Positions 1 through 12,049 of a stretch of DNA of 64,000 nt are shown piece after piece (the stretch's first letter is position 1; each line of letters opens with the position of its first letter). A program made the position numbers and the translations under genes. This stretch comes from Pleurotus djamor (Eukaryota; Basidiomycota; Agaricomycetes; Agaricales; Pleurotaceae). The stretch lies in the NCBI GenBank assembly GCA_029747585.1, contig JAPEVF010000200.1:1-64000 (forward strand), written 5' to 3'. A model generated the notes under the pieces. It did not search any database. It had not been told where the DNA came from and saw only the letters and a list, made by a program, of their open reading frames with translations.

Positions 1-130
1 TTATGGGTTGGTGCCAGAAGGTTCTCGACCTTGCTGTACAGTGGAGGCAGAGGAGGCGGTAGGGCTATTAGAAGGGACTCGGCGCTGGAAAAATCATTCA
101 GTGTCATGTCAAAGAGAGAAAACGCACTAC

Positions 131-867
131 TTACGTGATGTCCTGCATTGGTGGAGGGGGTACTATTGGACCATACCACCTATCGGGGGCACGAGCCTCG
201 GTAGAGGGTTGTGTACGAGCAGCAGCACCTTGAACTTCTTTCAAGTATTCTTGATATTGCTCCCAGTCCTGCTTCCGCTTGTCTTTAGCCACATCATACT
301 GCTGTTGCGACTCCAAGTCCCTCCGCATAGTGAGAACCTTCTCCCAGACCCCTTGTGATGATTTTGTGTGCCAGAAGTACCACCCTTCATCCCAGTACTT
401 CGCAGCGTCACCCTTCTGCCGGGAGGGCTGACTTCGCTCCTCATCCTCCTCATCCTCATGATCGATACCACCCAAGTACTTCGGAAGGTTCTCGGGTTGG
501 CCCTCCTTCGGTAGAAGAAACTTGGCCTTCCCCTCAGCGTCTACATTTCGGTGCGTCCGAAATGAGACGATATTCCGGACTTCGTGTGTGAAGACTTTGC
601 GTATGCATATTGCACGGCAGTAGGGTTCTTTCCTATGAAAGCGACCCGTAACGCTCTGAGAGCAGTACATCAAACATCGTTCGTCAGTTCTTGGGGAGAA
701 ACGGCCTGCGAAAGGATGAATGAGCACATTTCCATGAAAATCATACCACCCGCTGACTCACCTTGCGGCGGATTAAGAATCTTTATCGTCGGCCAGTTCG
801 CAAAGGGTATCGTTGGGGGAGGCTTTCTAGATGTTTGAGATGATGATGGATCAGGACTTGCAGACAT
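131..867 (-). CDS. conserved hypothetical protein, spliced, 3' end uncertain
   Basis: I do not recognise this family. The first exon (867 to 762) begins MSASPDPSSS and ends at a GTGAGT donor. An AG at 582-581 opens a second exon, whose joined frame reads PPQ-VRNIVSFRTHRNVD and continues with an acidic EDEEDEE patch, a Trp/Tyr-rich stretch (KYWDEGWYFWHTK) and a charged helix. That exon ends MQDIT followed by TAA. The TAA overlaps a good GTAAGT donor, and a cag acceptor lies about 50 bases further on, so the protein may continue past the window edge. The same frame is open upstream of 867 to an ATG at 993, with an Arg-rich leader that could be a mitochondrial presequence. Coding is likely from frame and splice consistency; function is unknown. 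Confidence 0.55.
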
Positions 868-977
868 GGGAAACGAGTGAGTGTCGTAATGACGGAGAGA
901 AGGTATTATACGTTGGATAAGGGAAGGCAGAGCATGTCGGCACGGACTGTGGGGTCGTAGCCGTGGGAAACGCTGAC

Positions 978-1681
978 TCAGCCCGATCCACAAAACTCGA
1001 TCCCAATTTTTTTTTCTCGATCTTTACACAACTCACCTTTCGCGCTGTCTGAAGAATCGCTGTCGCAGCTCACGCACAGAGAGCCTCGTTCGCTCTCTTC
1101 ACCTTCTGCTGTGGGGAAAGTCCCCGGAGATACAGAGCCATCCCAGGTCCCTGTCCAAATAAATGGGAAAGCAGCCAGCTTCAAGTGCGCTGGATCCTTG
1201 GGCAGTTGGATCGGCGAGAATGTATTGCCTCTCGCTGCAATCGATCTTGTCGGCGGGGCTGGACTCGTTCCTGTCTTGTTCCGACGATTTCGATTGAGGG
1301 GCTCCGTCTCGACCACTCTGTTGTCTATTTCCTCCTATCTGTGCTTTCCGGTTAAGGTCTGGGTTCCGCGAAGATACGAGCGGGGTCTATGGCTCGGTTG
1401 TCCAGCTGGGAGGTAGACAGTTCGTTACTCATAGACAAAGTTATGCGATTGTCGACCTGAGGTCTTCAACTCAATGGGGCTTACTCTCATTCAGCGCACC
1501 CGCAATTTTTTTCTACCCCTCGGGCTTCGGTTCGAAATGCTACGTCTATGCCGTCAGCTGTGGGCCAAATATGAGGTGAGTTCAATCGCGCACGATTCTT
1601 TCTTATGATGCCTTTTTCTTTTTGAATTTCTTCAAGGTACCCTTGGATTTTATCCTTGGGACATGCTCCAGAATTTGACAC
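978..1681 (-). CDS. possible hypothetical gene, unresolved exons
   Basis: Two open segments on this strand look weakly coding. One starts at 1681 (MSNSGACPKDKIQGYLEEI, charged helix) and stops at 1487. The second spans 1316 to 978 and contains FPFIWTGTWDGSVSP followed by an acidic Ser/Asp run ending SSDSAK at a GTGAGT donor. I could not join the two with a clean donor and acceptor. The downstream exon implied by that donor would run into the 5' part of the gene at 867. No family is recognised. The region could equally be 5' untranslated sequence of a neighbour. Confidence 0.25.
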
Positions 1682-1878
1682 CCTGATCTTCTTTCTTCAA
1701 TTTACCTCCTCAATGCACGTACTCGATGCTAATGCCGCTCCATAGGTGTATTCCACTCCTTCCACAGTTACAACAACGCAGTACTATAGATAACTATTGT
1801 CTACATGTACCATTAGGTTACAGAAAATATACAATGTTAGATCCAATCTTGCTAAATGTCGGAGGACGTCGAGGAACT

Positions 1879-4275
1879 CTACAGCTTCGCTTTGATAGGC
1901 TGGCTCTCTGCCTCTGCTTTGGCGAGGTCGCGAAGTTGCCTGCGCAAAATTTTGCCAGCAGCGCTACGGATTCGCGTTAGTTGACACCTTGCTCTGTGCG
2001 TGTTGTGGAACCGGACTCACCTCTTGGGTATCACATCAATCACAACAACACCTACGAGAAAGAGTAAGCGATTGCAGTCGTTTGTGCACATCCAGACCCA
2101 AACTTACCACCACGCAAGAATTTGTGTCTCGCGACTTTCGACTCGATCCACTTCGCAACACCCTTGCCGAAGTCAATCTTTTGTTGTTCGGTCGATACCT
2201 TGTCAGGGGATGCATGGACAACATAAGCTCTGGAACCGCGGATCAGAAATTTTAACGCAGTATCTGAGACGTGCACTGCTCACCTGGGGTGCTCAGTCGC
2301 TTCCTGAGCGTCGTACACGCCGATTACAGCAGCATCCGCTACGTCGGGATGGGTGAGTAATACGCTCTCGAGTTCAGCCGGTGGAACTACAGCAGCGCTG
2401 TGTCAGTACGACAGCCTCACGGACAAATTCTCGCGCTTGCCTTGGAAGCCCTACAAGGATGGAAGTCCGTTAGACAATCAGAGGGCTGGAAGACCAAATA
2501 TACGCATGCCAACCTTGTATTTAATCAATTCCTTCCTTCGGTCTACAATATAATAAAAGCCTTCTTTGTCTATGATAGCAATATCGCCGGTCTTGAACCA
2601 TCTATCTTTCGTAATGCAATCTTCTGTCGCAGCAACGTTGTTGAGGTAACCCTAAAAAAGAAGCGAGGAACCTCAGCATTATAAGAATTTCTCGGAGAGA
2701 AGAGGGTACGAACCTTCATGATCGTTGGGCCCCTCAACCAAAGTTCCCCTGGCTGGCCAGGCTCAGCGTCAATGAGGCCATCCCCCTCACCATCAACCAC
2801 AAGCCTCGCCTCCAAGTTGGGCAGCAGAGGTCCAATGCTTCCAACTTTCCTTATGGAGTCAGCCGTCGAAAGGAGATGTGTGGTAGGGCTGGTTTCCGTA
2901 AGGCCATAGCCTGTCGAGGGAGAATCCACCACTCAGTTCGGTTAAAAAGGGCAAATCAATCGATCTACCTTGTGTCACGAAGACTTCCTGCTTCCCACCG
3001 TTCCTCGCAAACAGGCGATCTCGAACCTGCACATATGTTTACCCAGGTTACACGAGAGGGAAGAAGAACTTAAACGCACCTCTTTCGCCAGTGCTGCACC
3101 GAGAGGCGCAGCTCCAGAGAAAAGAATCCTCAAGGAACTTAGATCATACTTCTCAACAGCTGTATACAGGATCAGGACATGTTGAAGTTGCGAGATGAGG
3201 ACACGACATACCCGGGTGTCGAGCCAGAACGACAAGGATGGGCGGTACAATTAATGACGCTGATATTTGATAACGTTCAATGTTGGCACAGAATGTGATC
3301 GGATCGAACTTCGTTTGTACAACAACGGGTATGCCACAGACGAATGGGAAGAGCAGGAGCTTCACGGCGCCTTGCGGGGAAAAGAAGAGGCAGAACGTTA
3401 GGACGATTAAGGTGAAAAGATGGATTTAGAGTGTACCATAGATGTGATAGAAGGGGAGAACACCCAGCATTACGTCCTTACCAGCCACTAAGGGAGGGAA
3501 GACGACCGTGACCATATCCACTAGAGTAGTGAGGTTTTGGTGGGAAGTCTATTAAAGTTTCATATCTCATCGTCTCATCGTTCATTAAGGGTGAGGAGAA
3601 CGGCTGACCATGACACCTTTGGGCTTGCCCGTGGTTCCGGAAGAGTAGCAGAGCAGAGCAGTTTCTTGAGCGTCTGGGCCGTCGAAACGTTCCTCGGACT
3701 GAAGAGTTCCCATCTTGAAGAGGACATCGAGAGTCAAGAGTCCAGGTTGAACGGAGGACTTGGAAGCATGTCCAGCCCACTCCAAGCCATTTCCGATCAC
3801 GACGATTTTCGAGTCGGACTCCGTCCCGAGGCCGAAGTGTTTGAACATGTCTCTTACGACTGGTAGACCATCCTCGGTAGTAATGACAATCTTCGCCCCA
3901 CTNATCCTTAAACTGATGTTCGAGCTCTCCGCTTGTGTAGGCACTGTTGGCAAGGGTGCATCTAAGACCTCCAGAGATCGCGCCGAGCAGAACGACGGGG
4001 AAAGCCAACGAGTTCGGTGAATAAATCAGAACGGTATCGCCTCGCGAAAGCCCGAGCTGAGGATGGTTTCTGAGACCATAACCAAGCGAAAGAGCAAGTC
4101 GCTTCAGCTCTCCACGCGTAATGGTTGCGCCCGTTACAGAATCCCTGAATGCGGGGAAGGATGCGGGGTAGCCACCGATATCATTGGGAGCGCGAGCAGT
4201 AAAGAGATGGGAGAAGAGGGATTCTGAGACCACAGGGACGGAGGGGAAGGGAGACTTGTAAATTCGAGGCGCCAT
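1879..4275 (-). CDS. AMP-forming acyl-CoA synthetase, 4-coumarate-CoA ligase-like, peroxisomal
   Basis: This enzyme should activate a carboxylic acid with ATP to an acyl-adenylate and pass it to CoA. The start MAPRIYKSPFPS is at 4275. The ANL-superfamily motifs appear in order across about eight exons: the P-loop YSSGTTGKPKGV, then FYHIYG, GYGLTETSP, the WFKTGD core, DRRKELIKYK, and the catalytic lysine in IPKSAAGKILRR. The protein ends in AKL, a type 1 peroxisomal signal, so peroxisomal action (phenylpropanoid or medium-chain acid metabolism) is inferred. The last intron runs from GTGAGT to a CTAAC branch site and TAG. The frame is broken by a single N at 3903; removing it restores FKD-SGAKIVIT. 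The substrate cannot be read from the sequence. Confidence 0.9.
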
Positions 4276-4503
4276 GATAATTCCAGTGGAGGAGACGGAA
4301 AACGGAATTTGTGTTGGATTTGCTACTTATACATTTTCTGGCTCGGTATCTTGACGCAACCGGACAGGCCGAGCAGGTCGGTGTGACAAGTGACCCTGGT
4401 CCCTGGATCAGTCACCCTTGTCGCGTCACGTCGCCTCTGTCACGCTCACGAAACTTGACAATCTCCTTTCTTTGACCCCGTCTTCTTTGTCCTCTTCCTC
4501 CAA

Positions 4504-5452
4504 ATGGCCTCCCTCCTCGAACGTCTCAGCGCTCCCCAGCCAGCAGGACCGGGTCCCATTCGCTCTCGTTCAAGTCAAAGCCGGTCTTCAACGCCCTATG
4601 TGTGTAGAAATCCAACTATCCTTCGCGAGTAAGCCCCTCATTCGGAGCACGCCTCCAGAACCGTCCAAATCGACCCCCAAAAGGCGACATCGACTCACCG
4701 TGGTCGCACGACCTTTACGAGCAGCATAACTCGCTTTCAGCCCGTCTGAACCTCACCCCTTCGGCACCGAAGACCACTATCACTGCAATCGCACAAAAAG
4801 CATTGCGTGATGCCACAACGAAGGGAGGGGAGTTGAACATCAAGGGGGCTGGTTCACAGAACGTGGTCGAGATCACTGGTCTTGTGGAAGGAACGACTGC
4901 AGAAGACGTCGCGGCCATTTTCAAGCGGTGTGGCACTATCGTCAGTGCTAAGGCAGTACCTGGCGGAGAGCCAAAGATACGTGTTACGTTCAAAGACCCA
5001 GCGTCGGCGACTAGCGCGGTACAAAAGTTCAACGGCCAGGTCGCTGACGGCAAGACTCTCGCAGTCCGTGTCGTCGGTGCCACCACGACCTCCTTAGTTG
5101 GCAGGCTTGGAGGAGGAGCCGATGGTCTAGGGTTGGTGCAGCAAGAAGGCAGTGTGGATGTCCTCATGAACTCCAATGACTCCGGCTCGTGAGTCTTCCA
5201 GCTCCTCTCATCGCGAAAAGCAAATACTCAGCTTTTACGTACAGAAAGCTGCGCTCTGACTCACTGCTGGGAACGGATCCGCGTGCGCAGGTCTTACTAT
5301 CGCCTCCTGGCGCTAACCCAGCCGACTACACCCAAGCGTCATCCTCGCGAGGTGGACAAACGAGGGGTCGTGGTAGGGGTCGTGGACGTGGTACTCGAGG
5401 AAGACGCGGTGGCCGTAATGGCACTTCTGGCGCCAAGATGGAGTTGGATTAG
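4504..5452 (+). CDS. RRM-domain RNA-binding protein with RGG-rich C-terminus
   Basis: The start MASLLERLSAPQP is at 4504. The first exon ends at STPY, and a 59-base intron (gtgtgt to ctccag) joins it in phase 0 to NRPNRPPKGD. A single RRM follows: an RNP2-like VVEITGL, helix TTAEDVAAIFKRCG, RNP1-like PKIRVTFKD, and a last strand TLAVRVVG. After one more intron the tail is strongly basic, with repeated Arg-Gly (RGGQTRGRGRGRGRG). It ends GAKMELD. The layout of one RRM plus an RGG tail resembles Aly/REF-type mRNA export adaptors, but no diagnostic REF motif is visible, so that is only an analogy. A nuclear RNA-binding role is inferred. Confidence 0.75.
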
Positions 5453-6231
5453 CTGCATCATTGTGAGTTTATCTTATCCCCGTTGCTCAACCCGTTTCCA
5501 TTGCCTAACACGTCTGGCGCGTAGGTTATTTTTCGATTTCTCCTTATACCTGTTTACCTATGCGTATCTTTCTGACCGTATTCTCTGTGTCATCCCTCCC
5601 CTCTCCATAAAGTTGTTTTACTCTTAGCGCTGCCTTGTACGAGTACCCTACAATCTCCCGCTTAGTTCATATATCATGCTCAGCGAACTGGCATAACCAC
5701 GTTTCACAATTACGGACCACCAACTATGAAACTACTAGATGCAACGACGGGAAGTCGGGAACAAGGACCCACGAGGACGAGTTAATTTTCATTGTATCCT
5801 CGATCACGTGACTTGGTGAATGACCAAATAAGGCTAACGTGGTTGGGCGTCGATTATTGTTCTTTGCCTTCATTGTCCTCGTCCTTGGTCTTGCGTATTT
5901 CCGCCCAAGCGACGCCGAACAATGGTAGTCCAGTTGCCTGCGTGGTGGGAAGCCAAATAATAGGCATCGCCAAATCCACATTACTTGCCATTTATAAGGT
6001 GGCACGCCCTTGTCGCATTGGCCTCGCTTACCCCTTCCCCGCCCTCGCCCCTCGAGGCTCTCTCTTTCTTTCTTTCCTTACGACTCTCATATCTCTCGGG
6101 TGCCGGTCTCCGTCCTTCATTATCTTTCATATCGTTCAAAGAAACAGAAACCCCCACTTAATTTCCCTTCAACCGACTTCATCGTAGACCCTCTTTTCAC
6201 TTGCATCGACGATTAGAACCAAGAAATCATA
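5453..6231. other. intergenic region, promoter of the downstream membrane-protein gene
   Basis: No gene is supported here. The stretch holds the 3' flank of the RRM gene. From about 6040 to 6180 it holds CT-rich sequence typical of fungal core promoters and 5' UTRs, and a TATAA-like element (tttataagg) lies near 5990-6000. Confidence 0.5.
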
Positions 6232-7443
6232 ATGCTTCCTCCACGATCATGTAAGTGGTCCAATCATATCAGAGCATGATAAACATACGCTCAACTACGC
6301 CTCATCATAGATATTTTCTATGGCTTGAACGCTGTCCGAGTCGTCAGCGTCGTTTCTCTCCTCTTGGTGTTCTCCAGCACCGTTTTCGTAATGGCGACGA
6401 ACATTAAGGCTGTGAACGCCTTCGAAGCGGCCAAGGCTAACGGAACCTTACGCTCTACGACGGATGATGGCACTGAAATCAACATGTTGGACTGCGATTA
6501 TATCGAGTAAGCACGTCTCTCGTCTATCCCTCTCGACTTCCCCTCACAGGCCTTTCTAGAGGAAGTACCGTACCCAACCAGCCTGCTGGTGTATTCTGGG
6601 CTGTCGTGTCTTCCCTTCTGATCATCTTCCAAGTCATCGCACTTCTCCGTGAGTCTTCACGTCCCTCACGATACTCCCCACACATGCTCACCACGATGCA
6701 ATATAGTCTCCGAACTCAGCTGGCCTATGAAGTTCTTTGATCGTTTCTTCCCCGTCCTGGGCTCCAACTTTGGCTTGGGAGCCCTAGGAATCTTCCAATG
6801 TCTCATCGGCGCTCAAATTCTCTCTCATCACGTTGACGATTTCACGTTGGGCGCAGCGATGCTCCTCTTCTCCGTTGGATGCTTGAATATGTTACTTGGG
6901 TTGATCTTCCGTGAATCAGCGAAGAAGAAGCGATCCATCACTGCTTGGAGGGACGAATCCAAGGAGGTCCTCCCATCCAACTCTGGTTCCTTGAAGGAAC
7001 CCGTTTTCCTTAACGCGACGCCTCAGTTCGCTCCGGCCCTTTACAATGGACGCCCCGAGGAAGAGAAATCCCCATTCTCCGACTATCACGCGTGGAATAC
7101 CCCCAATCATACTGGAAGCACTACTCTCAATGACAAAGCCAGCCTCGGTTTCGGACGTCAGGGAGAGAAAGCTGCTGGCCTACGTGGATTCCTCCTTCAA
7201 CGCCCCGTTGAATCGCTTCCCCGTTACGCGCCTCCTCCACCCTCCTCCACCCCACCTCCTCCCGCGCCTGCCTCTTCTCATGGCGGCAATAGCAAGCGTA
7301 ACAGCAGGCGTTCCTCCACCTCGAGCTTCGCCTCGCCTTCCCAACCCCAAAGCCCGACCCTCTCGTACACCGAGTCGCGGCCCAGCACGCCCACGAACCA
7401 ACAGACCCGGCCTACCTTCAAATCCAGCCCCACGGCATTGTAA
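6232..7443 (+). CDS. DUF7598-type fungal membrane protein
   Basis: Four exons join cleanly. MLPPRS ends exon 1 (6232-6250); exon 2 begins YIFYGLNAVRVVSVVSLLL; exon 3 holds GVFWAVVSSLLIIFQVIALL; the last starts SELSWPMKFFDRFFPVLG. Together these give about four membrane helices in the first 190 residues: VVSVVSLLLVFSSTVFVMA, WAVVSSLLIIFQVIALLL, GALGIFQCLIGAQIL and LGAAMLLFSVGCLNMLLGLIF. A long cytosolic Pro/Ser-rich tail follows (PPPPSSTPPPPAPASS). The opening and helix pattern match fungal proteins labelled DUF7598; no biochemical role is known to me. The tail is rich in possible phosphosites. Confidence 0.8.
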
Positions 7444-7812
7444 ATAACGCTCATGAAAGCTCCACCCCCACATTTTGACAATGTTGTGATTTACGGACAC
7501 CTTTGAACCATTCATGCTTAACTTACTTTGTTCTTAATTTGTTTTCGTGTTCATTACGCCTCCCCAACTCTTTTGTAGCCTTTAGATTGACACTTTGTGT
7601 GTCTATTTACGATTGCCACTCGTACACAATGTAGCATCATATTATTCTTTTTAGTCAATATTACATTGTGCTTGCACCCGATGCATCCCATCACTTGCAT
7701 TACATCACTTCTCGGCTCGCCTCGTCCAAGGTATCTTTTCGCAAGTGGAGGAGCTCCCCATACATAAGCAGAACAAAGGCGACTTCGGATTTCGATGGGA
7801 AAGTAAAGTGCC
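7444..7812. other. convergent 3' flanks
   Basis: This spacer lies between two stop codons facing each other, the membrane-protein gene (+) and dis3 (-). It is AT-richer than its neighbours and presumably carries both 3' UTRs. I see no gene or RNA. Confidence 0.5.
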
Positions 7813-10800
7813 TCAAAGGCCAGACGAATCTACAGGAGATACAAGCGTCATCTTAACCTTCCCCCGTTGTGTGTTCTTATCCTTCTCAACCGCAATTCGT
7901 ACAGTCACTTTGTCGAAGACACCAATCTTGACTTCGCCCACACCATCGGAGCTACCAGGTATACTGATTGTGTAGCTTTCCGCATCAAAGTTGGTCGAGT
8001 CGCGTTTGAACATGACGAGTCCCTCGATGCCCAATCTTGAAAGAAAGTGAATTGGTGAATGAGCAAAGAAGATCGATGAGATGGCTGAGGACGCACTTAT
8101 TCACGAACACACCAACACCGTTCCTGAAGGTTCTGATAACGTAGGCTTCCTCGAGGACGCCGTTGGCTTCTGCTTGAACCTCGCCTCTGCGCTTGAGTGC
8201 CAAACCGACATAGAATTCGACGCTAGCTCTTCCTGCCATCTGTGCCATTCTATGCCTCTTGTTGACGACGTCCAAAATGCGTTCTACGTTGCTCTTGGAG
8301 TGCAGCGATGGATGTAACGATGTGTAGCTGATGGCAGCGGAAAGTTGTCGATGAGCGAGTACATCTGATGATTGGACAGTCAACGAACGAGGTAAGGAAG
8401 ATGGGATAAGTCTCATACCAGCGTAACGACGAATTGGACTGGTGAAATGCGTATAGATTGGACTGGCGAGACCGTAATGGCCAAATGTATCTCGGCTCAC
8501 ACTCCCAGAGCAGAAGTATTCTGCTGATAGCATGCACCGCGTCGCCATTATGCGTACGAGAGTGTTGAAGGCTGGTTCGGATGGATCCTAAGCGAGCGCG
8601 ATGGGGTAAGGCCCCGTTCAATGATGAAGTCAGAGATACTTACGATACACTTATCGAGGGAAGCAGCCAGGGCTCCCGAGCTAGATACGTCGAGAGCCAT
8701 GTTCTTCCGCTTCATGAGGATATCTTGCAGTTTTTCGAAGTTTCCTTTCGGAGGAGGCATATGTCGTCTTGAGGATACCAATGAACCTACATAGGCCTCG
8801 CAAACAGGACAGAGACTGACCTTAAAACAGCCGTCTGAGGGAACGTTTCTTGGATTTTCTGGGCGACGCTGATGTTCGCGAGCAACATGAACTCTTCAAC
8901 CAAGCTATTCGTTTCCCGCAACTCCTTTTGCTCGACATCGATAGGGTCAGACGATTCAGCACTGTCAAGATGGATCTTGACTTCCGGAGACGCTAAGTTC
9001 AGCGCGCCTGCAGCCATTCGTTTCGCCTTGAGCTTAATAGCTAGTGAATTGAGCAAGCGGATACCAATGGTTAGGTCATCTTGGAGATGTCTATGGAGGA
9101 TGTCAGCGTCAGCTAAGGATGACGAACGGACAAGACCTACGGATCATCCTTGCGAATTTGAGCTTCCTCATATGTGAAAGCCGCCTTGGAGGCTATCACT
9201 GATTTTGTGAAGCGCACATTCACGATGTCCGCATCAGGTGTCAGTTCCTAATTTCATGGCTTAGTGTAGGTGAAAAGGGAAGAGGAGTGGGAACTCATAC
9301 CCATATTGCAGAGAAAGCCAGACGTTCGACGTAGGGTCTCAGAGAACACAGATTCGTCCCGAGCAAGGCGGGTAACATGTCGACTCGTTTGTCAACAAGA
9401 TACACCGTCGTACCCCTCGATGCAGCTTCATTGTCCATCGGTGTGTCTGGTAAGACGAAGTTCGAAACATCGGCAATATCTGAATAAAGAGATGTGAGAA
9501 GCATTTTGGAATGACGACTGAAGTGTGCTTACGAACGCCAGCTTCGATGTTCCCGTTTGGAAGGTGTCTCGCGTGAAGAGCATCATCAATATCTTGACAA
9601 CCTAGTACCAGTGCAGTTAGCAGACTGATGAGAGGTAGGGGAAAGTTCATACCTGGAGGATCGATACTACAAATAATCATATCCCTCAAGTCCTCCCTAT
9701 CTCTCCATATCTGCCGCGCCCTCAGATCAGCAGTTCCATCTTGCGGTTTAGGAGGAACAACCCATTTATCACCCTCTTCAGGCAAGCAATCCATAACTCT
9801 CTTCCCAAAGGGTGCATAAACAACCCCATACTCCAACATCAAACTTTCTTGCTCGGCATTCTGATCGCCCACAGCACCGAGACGACGAACGAGATGGCCT
9901 TCCGGGTTTCGCTTGTTTGAGGGCCATGTGTCGAAAGCGATTAGAAGCTTCTGGCCGATGAGGGAGGGTGCTTGTCGTGTGCGAATTCGGATGCGAGGGA
10001 GGAGGGATGAAGCAGGAATAGCTAGTAGGGGAGTCAAGCTGCGGGATGTTGATGTTGTGGACGATAAGGTAGGTGGAAGGGTGAGAGGGTCGATATGGCA
10101 TACAACACTTGACAGAGAGATGAATCAGACGTCAAGAAAAGAGAAGGGTATTTCGCTTACGGTCGCCAATTCCTCTTGATTATGCCAACAATCTTTCCGG
10201 TGGGTTGTCTCTCTTGTGCTTTTTTACGTTGCTCTTCTTCTTTCTGAGCTTCAGCCTGAAGCAACCTCCGTTCCAATGCAGCAGCATCGTCATCCACATC
10301 TTCTCCATCGCTCTCATCATCCCCAGCATCGTCGTTTTTCTGTGTGGCTATAGCACAATAAGCGATACGATTACAAGTTCCATGAGAAGTACGTACCGTC
10401 TCTTTCAACCACTTCGTCGGCTGGAGCTCGCCATTCACTTTCTGGGAACACTTCCACACAGACGACGTCGCCCTGGACAGCGCGGTTCATGTTGGACCGT
10501 CCGATGATTAGCACAGGTTTGGAAAAGGCTGGAACTGGGACAGAACCCTCGAGGTAGTTGTATTGATTTGCGTTAAAGTGACCTTGGTGAAGAGTCCCAG
10601 CTTTGACACCAGCCATTAATATCGAGTTTGGGAGATGCTAGAAAAATGGCCGAGATTTAGCTTGGAAAATATTACGTCAAAAGCTTGACGTACCTCATCG
10701 TACAAAGTTTGTCTAGCTTTCTCGGCGTCCGTATGATCGACTTCCTTGCCCTTTCCGCCCTCATCAACCTCCTCATCGGCGCCGGTGGCTGCGAGAAGGT

Positions 10801-11752
10801 CCATCAAGTGTGTGGCTTCCTTTGCCTGCTCGACATAGTGTCGTAGTGACGTGCATGGTATGCCTTCTTGCTCGGCTTTGCGTCGGTTGGCAACGTCGTC
10901 GGTGATGAGGACAACTTTAACGTTGGGGAGGGTTTGGTTTTGTATTGATTGGGGGGCGGCAGGGCGAGAAGTAGATCCACGACAATTCGCGGTGATGTGT
11001 TGGTTGTACCACGCTGTCGCTTTCCGTATACCTAGAGGAACCTTTTAGCAAGATTAAGAACCTCGGGGGTTGAAAGACACGAACTCCGGTCGTTGCGATC
11101 GTTTGGCGTTTCATTTTCTTCTCTGACCACCGCGGTTTCGCTGGAGGCTGTCAGCGATCCTGGTTGCAAAGTGATAGAACGTGAACATACGATCTGAATT
11201 CATTGTAAAAGACCCAGACAGGCTTGTCCTCTCCGTGTATGAGGTTTCGTAACCGATTGTAAAGGGGGAGAGATCGGTGTCGAACTTCTTCCATGACGGT
11301 TTGCAAGACGATCAGAGGTGCACGGAAGAGTGGTGATTCCAGGAGGTCCATCTTCACGCCCTCATCGTCAGCGAAGTATGTTGGTTATCAACCGGATGGA
11401 TACTCACCTGGGCTAGGAAGATATTCGTATCTGGCAGGACAAAGTGTCCATCTTTGTAACCAGCGTGTGTTTTGTCGCCAAACTGAGGCAGTTCAGCGAA
11501 AGGTATGGGTGTATCGGACGTCGTGCCCAGATTCGAGCACGCAGAGCAATATTGGACACCACAGGCGACATCCGTGCGTAGGTATCGCTCTCGGAGGACT
11601 AAAGCGTGAAAGTAATCAAAATACGGTCCATCCTCTGATGGGCATTATTCGAGACCTTTAATGACTTTTCCTCTTGCAGTCTTTTTGAAGAATTTCCGCT
11701 GAGTTATGACTGCCTCTGAGCGAGGTCTTTTGCGAATCGTAATATCGGGCAT
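7813..11752 (-). CDS. dis3: Dis3/Rrp44, catalytic ribonuclease of the RNA exosome
   Basis: Dis3 is the processive 3'-5' exonuclease, and PIN-domain endonuclease, of the RNA exosome. The start [14 protein letters not shown] is at 11752. A basic leader runs into [18 protein letters not shown]. The PIN domain follows ([17 protein letters not shown], then [19 protein letters not shown]), then the cold-shock region ([19 protein letters not shown]). The RNB active site is intact: [20 protein letters not shown] supplies the metal-binding aspartates. Further on are [18 protein letters not shown] and a C-terminal S1-like segment ([19 protein letters not shown]), ending PVDSSGL. There are many short introns; an acidic linker ([16 protein letters not shown]) sits between the cold-shock segments. 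It is divergent from erv14 across about 300 bases. Confidence 0.95.
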
Positions 11753-12049
11753 TATTTGCAGGAGCTCGTGTAAAGCTACACGCGTTCGGGAAATCTTCTG
11801 ACTCTGAGTGTGATCGGTTTTTGATGGAAAACGTGTGAAACAAACGTCACGCCCAAGCCAACGGCTTCCACCTCAGCTCCCTCAGCACAAACCACAACTT
11901 TCCTTCCTACAGCCTACTTGGTTTTTCCTCCCCCCAAGGTGCGTCGCTGGCCATTTTCTGCTTTCATTCAATGGGCTCAACGTGTCCTTTGCAGGGCATC
12001 CGTTTCACTTTTGAAAACTTCCTCGTTTTACTGAGCATACGACTTCAAA
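11753..12049. promoter_or_regulatory. shared divergent promoter of dis3 and erv14
   Basis: The two start codons lie 297 bases apart on opposite strands, so both promoters must sit here or overlap the 5' ends. The right half has pyrimidine-rich runs (ttttcctccccccaagg). No TATA box is evident, as expected for housekeeping genes. Confidence 0.5.

Noticed and set aside
8..358. Plus-strand open frame of 116 codons at the window start
   Set aside because: It is antisense to a minus-strand gene with matching splice sites, and its own residues are low-information.
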